A DNA stretch of 56,427 nucleotides. Origin: Branchiostoma floridae (Eukaryota > Chordata > Leptocardii > Amphioxiformes > Branchiostomatidae). This document shows, piece after piece, positions 8,428 through 56,427 of the stretch. Under the pieces are notes generated by a model, which had not been told where the DNA came from, searched no databases, and saw only the letters and a list, made by a program, of their open reading frames with translations. The stretch covers positions 607,421 through 663,847 of the forward strand of contig NC_049992.1 in the NCBI RefSeq assembly GCF_000003815.2, in the 5' to 3' direction. How positions within the stretch are numbered: the stretch's first letter is position 1; every line of letters starts with the position of its first letter. A program made the position numbers and the translations under genes.

Positions 8428-11201
8428 GTAACGTAACCATACCAGTGGGGAGGGGGGCGCTCTAAAGTTTGTAAACATCGACTTCTATTATGATATCGTG
8501 ACACAGACATTATGATTAGTGACAGTGTCAAGAGTTCATCATTGAAAATGTAGGGGTATTTGAGCAATCTTCCTATATTATTAGGTAAGGACCATCTACT
8601 AGCTCGCGTTGACACTTTTTGGTGGCCCCTTATTTAGAAGATGATTCCACCCACTCATGTGGTAAACATTTCCCTAAAATCCATTGAGTGACTGTGATAA
8701 ACAAGTTGGACTGTAGCGTTACTTGAAAAAGACATTGCTGTAAATGCATTTAAGTTCGTGGGGATTTAGTATCGGGGTTGCAGAAGAAAGGACTTTTCGC
8801 GGTGGTTTTAATTTCGTGGTAACAAGTTAGACTGCAGTCTAATACCATAATAGAAAAATGTTCACGGTAGTTATAAGTTCGCGGTGAAGTGGTCACCGCG
8901 AACATTAATCCACCGCGAACATTTCTGCATTTACAGTAAGATGAATAGCTTAACCTTTTTATTCTGCCCTCAGCAGACAAAGCTCGCCCCAGACCCAGCC
9001 TGCCCTGTGTGACACTATTACATCGGAGCTGGTGGGACTGAGACAGAGACTGGCCGCACACTGGCCTGTTTACAGAACATGGCACAAGCTTACAGACCTG
9101 CCTACCTTCAACACTGGTGTTAACAACTTACAGGTACAGGTCAGCTTGTCTATGTGTGTGTGTGTGTGTGTGTGTGTCTGTCTGTGTGTGTATCTGTGTG
9201 AGACGGACTGGCCACTCACTGGCCTAACTTCAGCACCTGGCACAAACTTACAGACCTGCCAACAGGTGCTAACAAATTACAGGTATAGCTTAGCTCGTCT
9301 GTGTGTGTGTGTATGTAAGTGTCTGTCTGTGTTTCTGAGACTGGTTGCACACTGGCCTGTCTACAGCACATGGGACAAGCTTACAGACCTACCTACCCTC
9401 AACCCTGGTGTTAACAACTTACAGGTACGGGTCAGCTTGTCTGTCTGTGTCTGTGTGTCTGTGTGTGTGTTTCTGTGTGTCTGTCTGTGTGTGTGTGTAT
9501 CTGTGTGAGACAGACTGGCCACCCACTGTCCTGTCTCCAGCACCTGGCACAAACTTACAGACCTGCCAACAGGTGCTGACAAATTACAGGTTATGGCTTA
9601 CTAGTACTTTGTAGCTTATCTGTCTGTGTGTGTGTGTGTGTGTCTCTGTGTCTGTCCATGTTTCTGAGACAGACTGGTTGCCCACTGGCCTGTTCACAAG
9701 TTACAACACACATGGCACAAGCTTACAGACTTATCTACCCTAAACACTGGTGTTAACAACTCACAGGTATATCCTAGCTTGTCTGTTCGTGAGTGCGATC
9801 AGTCTGTGTTTCTGTGAGTCCCATTTTTGTATGCTAGTTTTGAGGTAGTGACATGTACAATGTAGGTATATGTAGTGCTCATGTTATGACGATCAAAATA
9901 CAACATTAGCTTTATTTTATCCATGCAAACCGAGGTCTCTTTCATGATGTGCATTTTTCCTGATATATTTTTTTGACAGGGACTGGACCAAGAGCATGAA
10001 ATGTGTTCCATAGGAGGAACTTCGTTCCAGTGGTCGCCCCTCCCTTCACCATGTACACAGTGCATGAAGAGGAGACGGACCGAGTTTAGTCCTGCGCTGT
10101 TGAACAAAACTGGAGATGTGGTAAGAAGAGAGAGTACATTTCAGTCTGTGCGCACTACTACATCGCTGACAAAACCAACTCGTGATACATCAAGTATTGA
10201 ACAGCGAAATGCAAAAGTGACGTCATTTGGTAGCAAAGGAAAACCCAAACCAACAAATGGGAAGACAGCGAAAGCACCGCAGGCAACTTCAGCCGGAGAC
10301 ACCAAAAAGAAAACGACTTTGCAAGAAAATGACATTGAGGAGGCAGCGCGAAATCTAAGCCACGACCAGGGAGTTCGCTCTGATTTGCCGTTACGTTCTC
10401 TTAAAAGTCAAGGAGCCATAAAAATGGCCGGTCTGCAGGATTCAATGCATAAAAATGCGGAGAGGGACCAGCTAAAATATCAAGCTATCAAAGAGCGGGG
10501 TCCAGGGGGAGACGTGAAGCTATTAGCGAGTCAAACGGCGGGTCGGAAAAGTCTTCCGTCTTCAGTGAAACCAAAAGAGAGAAGTACAACTACAAATGAG
10601 TTAGGGAGGCCATGTCGGGTCGCTCCTCTCTTCAAGAAAACTGCTTCAAGTGTGCGAACAAATGTGGTACCTGGCCCATCGACGTCTAAGGCAAAATTGA
10701 AGGATGCAACTGGAAAAGGGCAGGTGAAAAGTGGGGAAACAGGAACCCTGCGGTCGTGCCCCATGTGCCAAGAGGCGTTTCCTCCTGGGTATGTTGTCTG
10801 CGTTATCACAATAATTATTGTATTATCAACTTTACAGTGCTGGCAGTCTGCCAGTCTTTATCTGCTGCATGGAAAGCCAGAATTTTAGGAACTGCAAGGC
10901 ATGCTTTGTTTGCAATATTGACAAAAACTACTTTTTCTGTTCAAAGAGTCATAAACAGACTGTTGTTGACATTTGGGTAAAGTTGCACCTTTCTATTAGA
11001 AAAATATCAGTCACAGGTAGAAGGTAAAAAAAATAGATTTAAAAGTTGTTGTTTACACATATTTAATAAATTCCGGTATTCTACTTTTCCTGTTGCAAAC
11101 TTTAATACAAAGTCTTCTTATTTTCCAGAATGAGTCAGTTGGAGACAGACGGTCACATCGCGGCCTGTCTGTCCGCTAGCAGTGAGGACATCATGTGGTG
11201 A
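8252..11201 (+). CDS. FAAP20: FAAP20 orthologue (complete, 4 exons)
   Basis: Exons 8252-8427, 8974-9133, 9980-10788 and 11129-11201 join in frame to 405 codons with GT-AG borders. FAAP20 binds FANCA and recruits the Fanconi core complex to ubiquitin at DNA crosslinks. Visible matches to the human protein: a short FANCA-side segment (TDLPTF; GGTSFQWSPLPSP, like human TFSWTPFP), and a C-terminal UBZ with RSCPMCQEAF (Cys372, Cys375), His391 and Cys395, then SEDIMW ending on Trp405, as in human EDVTW. Residues 135-365 are a Lys/Ser/Thr-rich linker, making the protein about twice human length (180). The start lies in a good Kozak/TISU context. Convergent with aPKC. Exon 2 has four truncated downstream copies. 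Confidence 0.9.
8736..8938 (-). mobile_element. TACTGTAAATGCA palindromic MITE, copy 1
   Basis: Lies in FAAP20 intron 1. Ends are (T)GTAAATGCA and TGCATTTACAGTA, with an interior of alternating TTCGCGGT / ACCGCGAA blocks. Other copies are at 11654-11859 (opposite orientation) and 56287-56427, and there is a decayed one at 28430-28590. CpG-rich ACCGCGAAC words are conserved between copies. Confidence 0.88.
8974..9133 (+). CDS. FAAP20: FAAP20 exon 2
   Basis: Encodes residues 59-112 including ELVGLRQRLAAHWPVYRTW and LTDLPTF, the region aligning with the human FANCA-binding N-terminal part. The acceptor is CAGCAG, a NAGNAG pair that allows start at 8974 or 8977 (one codon difference). The donor CAG|GTACAG|GTCAGC also offers two GT sites 6 bp apart. 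The 3' part and the donor are copied four more times downstream. Confidence 0.82.
9134..9790 (+). repeat. Tandem decoy copies of FAAP20 exon 2 end
   Basis: Four truncated copies of the exon 2 3' part follow the real exon: 9201-9282, 9338-9424, 9508-9589 and 9667-9766. Each ends in an exon-like ACAG|GT donor and is separated by TG microsatellite. Copies 3 and 5 match the real exon end (CTGGTGTTAACAAC). Copies 2 and 4 share a shortened variant (CCAACAGGTGCT), so the array is an A-B-A-B-A higher-order repeat. In-frame stops and lost bases make them unlikely coding exons. Confidence 0.88.
9980..10788 (+). CDS. FAAP20: FAAP20 exon 3
   Basis: An 809-nt exon encoding residues 113-381 and two bases of codon 382. 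It starts GLDQEHEMCSIGGTSFQW after a TTTTTTTGACAG acceptor. It carries the long linker (rich in K, S, T, Q, few aromatics) and ends within the zinc finger at CPMCQEAFPPG before GG|GTATGT. The linker codons are unbroken over 690 nt, which supports real coding sequence. Confidence 0.85.
10789..11128 (+). other. FAAP20 intron 3
   Basis: AT-rich intron with GTATGT donor and TTCTTATTTTCCAG acceptor. The frame left open after the donor (about 100 nt) is read-through, not an alternative C-terminus with any domain. Confidence 0.7.
11129..11201 (+). CDS. FAAP20: FAAP20 exon 4 (UBZ C-terminal half)
   Basis: Encodes MSQLETDGHIAACL then SASSEDIMW and a TGA stop. The human counterpart reads LTQLDVDSHLAQCL and ends EDVTW, so both the zinc ligands His/Cys and the terminal Trp (known in human FAAP20 to extend the ubiquitin contact) are kept. 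This short exon is the strongest evidence for orthology. Confidence 0.92.
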
Positions 11202-11384
11202 CTGGTGCCGCTGAAGCCGGCATCTATCCTCAGTCTCTTGTATCGGTGTCTCAAGTGGCTTTGAACTTAGCTGCTGGATATCAATTTTAAACTTGTGATG
11301 TCTGGTTCTGACTTGGCATGCTGTGTATCGTAGCCTTCTGCCAGCTGTGCAGAACCAGTCGGAATTGCCGAGATGCTGGTCTTG

Positions 11385-11390
11385 AATAAA
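11385..11390 (+). terminator. FAAP20 poly(A) signal
   Basis: AATAAA lies 184 nt after the FAAP20 stop, followed by TTGTTTGTTT. It is the first canonical signal downstream. Confidence 0.7.
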
Positions 11391-11653
11391 TCACTTGTTT
11401 GTTTACAAAGCGCTTTGTTATCACCTTCCAACCTGATGAAACTGTTCACGGACCTTCCAACCTGATGAAACTTTTCACGGATAGCTGTGCATTTCTCAGA
11501 ATAAAATCTTGACTCTTGTGCACTAGGGAAAGGTTGAGTGTTTGACATTGGCATCGACCTCAGCACTTTTTTGACAACCCACATAGATAACGGAGATGTG
11601 AGCAACCAAAGTTGAGTTTCCAAACTTTTTGCGTCAGATTTCCTTTATGAGAA

Positions 11654-11859
11654 TACTGTAAATGCAGAAATGTTCGCGGTGGATTAATGTTCGCGGTTTT
11701 CACGGTGACCACTTTACCGCGAACTTAAAACCACCGCGAACATTTTTCTATTATGGTATGAGATTGCAGTCCATGGTGTTACCGCGAACTTAAATCCACC
11801 GCGAAAAGTCCCTTTTCCCTCGAAATTAAATCCCCGCGAACTTAAATGCATTTACAGTA
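11654..11859 (+). mobile_element. TACTGTAAATGCA palindromic MITE, copy 2
   Basis: Full copy with ends TACTGTAAATGCAG and ATGCATTTACAGTA and interior GTTCGCGGT/ACCGCGAAC blocks. It lies just downstream of FAAP20. Confidence 0.9.
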
Positions 11860-13140
11860 TCTTCACTGTAGCTACTGTTTTCTGTATCTACTTTAATTGC
11901 CATTCCATGCCTAACCTATAGAAGAACAAAAGACAACAGACAAGGTTTCATATCTCAGTTGTTTACTTGATGAATAGAAAAAGAAAGTGGGCGAAAAACA
12001 AAAAAACATGTTTACATACAGGAAACCTCCTTCCAATCAAAGAACGTATTAAGCTAAAACTGGAATGTTCCACGGGTGATATTAGTACTAAGTTGTGGTA
12101 CCTAACTACACTTATAATATGAGGGGTCAAAATAAACTTACATGTGTCCTGACGACAAAAATTGCTTAGTTTGAAAAATGCGCTTGTCCATAGGGAGTGG
12201 CCATATTCCTGGGCCCTTTGATTCTACAACTGTCCAAAATGCTGCTTAGAAGCAAGAAACAATGTCAAGTGAAATCAACCATTTCCCGTTCTATTGTAAC
12301 TTTCTTCATTTTGTAGTTTCAATACTTAACTGTGGCTTTAGAAGCTATGAAAACTTGTGCAGTGTTTGTAAACATTATAGTCCAGGGATAAGTCGTGAAC
12401 TTCTCCGACAACTTTTGTGTCTTGAAGAAATATATAAGAATGTCACTTGAGCCCCTGTCGTTACATCTTGAACTCAATCTTGAATTTCTGTTTCTTAGAA
12501 GTGTAATTTCAAGATTTGTTGAATTCATTTGTTCATTTGTTGCACCTATCATTGTAAAGCTTTATCAAGGAAGGGATGTAGGACATATGGGAGGCCATAA
12601 CTTCACGTTTTTTTTTGCACCAGGCAAAGATATTCTCCTCCCTGATCAATCCACACAAGAATACTAATATATTCGTCCTGATTCTAACAGAATTATCAAC
12701 AATCTATAATGGTTGACAGTTTGGCATATTAAAGTACTTTATAACAGACCCCACCCCTCTAGGACAGTATAATAGGTACCTACAGTGTTAGTGTAGCGTT
12801 TTGATGCCCGTCCCCCAACAATCCTCCGACGAAATGCCTCTAATACAAATTCTGAAGTCTTCCTAATTTGCAGATACAAAGCAAAAATTTCCTTGACATG
12901 AATAATAATTATAAATATGCCATTAAAAAATTCCCTCTAAAATAAAGTCCTAGCTAAGCTACAATTGCATGCAGAAGTTAGATCTTAGACAACATTGAAT
13001 ATCAACATTGTAAATGTGTTAAATTTGGCTTCACAACGAAACTAGCCTACCCAACTGTGTGTGGAGTTTGTTTGCTCCATTTTTCGGTTTGGCTCGACTT
13101 TTATTTTCACAGTTTCATGTATCTTCTTGAGATGGAAAAA

Positions 13141-13345
13141 ATTCAGGATGTAGGAGAATTCTTATTGCCACGTTTGGGACTGTTTTTTTCACCGCAAAAG
13201 CGCCACCTACATCGGCTACATATAGCGGTGAGAAGCATAACTCCAGTTAGAAGCTCTGACGGAGGTGTCTGAGAGACATAGAAATGTAAGCAATGTAAGT
13301 ACCTACTGGTTATGTAATAAGAATTCTCCTTCATCCTATATTCTA
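13141..13345. mobile_element. Hairpin MITE with GAGAATTCTTATT arms
   Basis: ATTCAGGATGTAGGAGAATT (13141-) pairs with AATTCTCCTTCATCCTATAT (13322-). About 205 bp, no coding. It may fall inside the aPKC 3' UTR. Confidence 0.7.
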
Positions 13346-13896
13346 CCAACCTGATGAAACTATTTTTGGAAAAGATTCAGCTAAAAAAAACACCACTGAG
13401 TTAACACCAGCACCGAAAAGATTTCAAAACTCTATCCTGCAGTTCAACTATTGCAGACCCACAACCTGTGTTCCGTTTCTTATACGTCGTCAAACGAAAA
13501 AATGTGAAGCAAAATTTTACAAAATCTGACAAGTTATCATCCGATTACTAGAAATATCCTCGTTGGAACATAAACCTGATTGACTAAGTAATATCCTGAC
13601 GTTCCATGAAAATCAACCAAATCTCCAAGCAGATATTGGAGGCAAAATCACAACATTTTCTATTACCCCGATTTCGTTACACAAATTGAAGCAAAAAAAC
13701 TTGCCTCATCTGCTTAACAACCAAACAAAACCAATACAGTAGGCACCAAAATTCATTAAAAACAAAATTTTAGCTCCCTGCTTGAATTCAGACAGTACAT
13801 TACATCTGCTGTGACCACTGCCCCCGCTCTTTAAGTACTGTTGAAGCTGATGCACTGAGCGCCGGGTCCCGGGTAGGGACGTCGCCGAAAACGAAA

Positions 13897-55473
<41,577 letters not shown>

Positions 55474-56130
55474 CTGAAACAACAACAACAACAACATTAA
55501 AAACAACAACATCAGGTCTCCCCCATTCACAAACTCGATCACGAAAAACAGCCTGAAACAACAACAACAACAACATTAAAAACAACAACATCAGGTCTCC
55601 TCCATTCACAAACTCGATCACGAAAAACAGCCTGAAACAACAACAACAAAATCAACAACAAAAACAAAAACATCATCAACAACAACATCAGGTCTCCTCC
55701 ATTCACAAACTCGATCACGAAAAACAGCCTGAAACAACAACAACAAAATCAACAACAAAAACAAAAACAACAACATCATCAACAACAACATCAGGTCTCC
55801 TCCATTCACAAACTCGATCACGAAAAACAGCCTGAAACAACAACAACAAAATCAACAACAAAAACAAAAACAACAACATCATCAACAACAACATCAGGTC
55901 TCCTCCGTTCACAAACTCGATCACGAAAAACAGCCTGAAACAACGACAACATCAACAACAAAAACAACAACATCATCAACAACAACATCAGGTCTCCTCC
56001 GTTCACAAACTCAATCATGAAAAACAGCATGAAAGAACAACAACAACATCTGATTCATCAACATCAACATCAACAAAAACAACATCAGGTCTCCTCCGTT
56101 CACAAATTCGATCAGAAAAAAAACCCTGAA
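55474..56130 (-). repeat. Tandem decoy copies of the LFFVIEF exon start
   Basis: Seven truncated copies of the exon 5' part with its TTTCAG|G acceptor lie upstream of the real exon, each encoding [14 protein letters not shown] and breaking into (GTT)n/(GAT)n spacer. CATCAGGTCTCC starts are spaced 78-104 bp apart. The two most distal copies are decayed and lack a usable AG. The spacer keeps frames open across several units. Confidence 0.94.
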
Positions 56131-56286
56131 AAAATCGTAACAAAAGCAATTATTTGGGCTGGGAATAAAACCTTGCAGGATAGCACAGCTACATTTTTAG
56201 TTGTTTTTACTTTTGTGTATCTATTCATTCATGAATATAACCATTGGGTTTGCTTAGTACTGTACTGAGTGTTACCACATACATTG

Positions 56287-56427
56287 TACTGTAAATGCAG
56301 AAATGTTCGCGCTGGATTAATGTTCGCGGTTTTTGCGGCGACCACTTCACCGCGAACTCAAAACCACCGCGAACATTTTTCGATTATTGTATTAGACTGC
56401 AGTCTATGGTGTTACCGCGAACTTAAA
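56287..56427 (+). mobile_element. TACTGTAAATGCA palindromic MITE, copy 3 (cut)
   Basis: Starts TACTGTAAATGCAGAAATG followed by the TTCGCGCTGG / ACCGCGAAC body. It runs off the right edge. Confidence 0.9.

Larger units (their letters stand above)
11391..13896. other. Convergent intergenic spacer / aPKC 3' UTR
   Basis: Separates two genes pointing at each other. It holds the MITEs at 11654 and 13141, a duplicated ACCTTCCAACCTGATGAAAC (11428, 11452) and otherwise AT-rich unique-looking DNA. On the minus strand the aPKC 3' UTR should extend left from 13896. An AATAAA for that strand lies at about 13099, but I am unsure it is used. Confidence 0.5.

Noticed and set aside
10789-10888. Read-through C-terminus of FAAP20 exon 3
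   Set aside because: A good GTATGT donor and the perfect UBZ completion in exon 4 make the read-through frame intronic.
55618-56030. Frames [11 protein letters not shown] followed by poly-Leu
   Set aside because: Decoy exon starts plus GTT/GAT spacer; the functional exon is at 55387-55473.

Overview
The window looks like genomic DNA of an amphioxus (genus Branchiostoma). Two split genes read as clear chordate orthologues, introns and spacers are crowded with small palindromic transposons and minisatellites, and two runs of exactly 100 N mark scaffold gaps (22028-22127, 24639-24738). The genus call is an inference from repeat style and gene content; species is not assigned. I see no rRNA gene, functional tRNA gene, CRISPR array or bacterial operon.

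Layout. 1-8173 is repeat-rich spacer: CA microsatellite, a 61-bp minisatellite, hairpin MITEs, a three-layer nested transposon (4231-5877) and a LINE tail (6121-6720). 8252-11201 (+) is a complete four-exon gene for the orthologue of FAAP20, the ubiquitin-binding subunit of the Fanconi anaemia core complex, ending in a UBZ zinc finger and a terminal Trp. 11391-13896 is the spacer between the genes. 13897-55473 (-) holds the last eight coding exons of an atypical protein kinase C (single-copy counterpart of vertebrate PRKCI/PRKCZ): kinase domain from the LFFVIEF strand onward, activation loop, turn motif, acidic hydrophobic motif and C-terminal -DCV. Its 5' exons lie beyond the right edge. One intron of about 31 kb (19316-50184) contains most of the mobile and satellite DNA.

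The two genes converge tail to tail. As I recall, human PRKCZ and FAAP20 are convergent neighbours on 1p36, so the pair looks like conserved chordate microsynteny. FAAP20 acts with FANCA in interstrand-crosslink repair; aPKC acts with Par6/Par3 in cell polarity. Nothing suggests a shared pathway.

The most striking signal is in the exons themselves. Five separate exon edges (one in FAAP20, four in aPKC) have been tandemly duplicated together with their splice site and adjoining intron. This leaves 1 to about 12 truncated decoy exon ends on the intronic side of each full-length exon. Other notable points are a non-canonical GG where the donor of one aPKC exon should be, a family of MITEs that share ends and 5-bp target duplications but differ in an iterated internal word, a MITE exactly bracketed by 37-bp direct repeats, and a 27/29-bp minisatellite that seems to have grown out of the junction of a 380-bp satellite.
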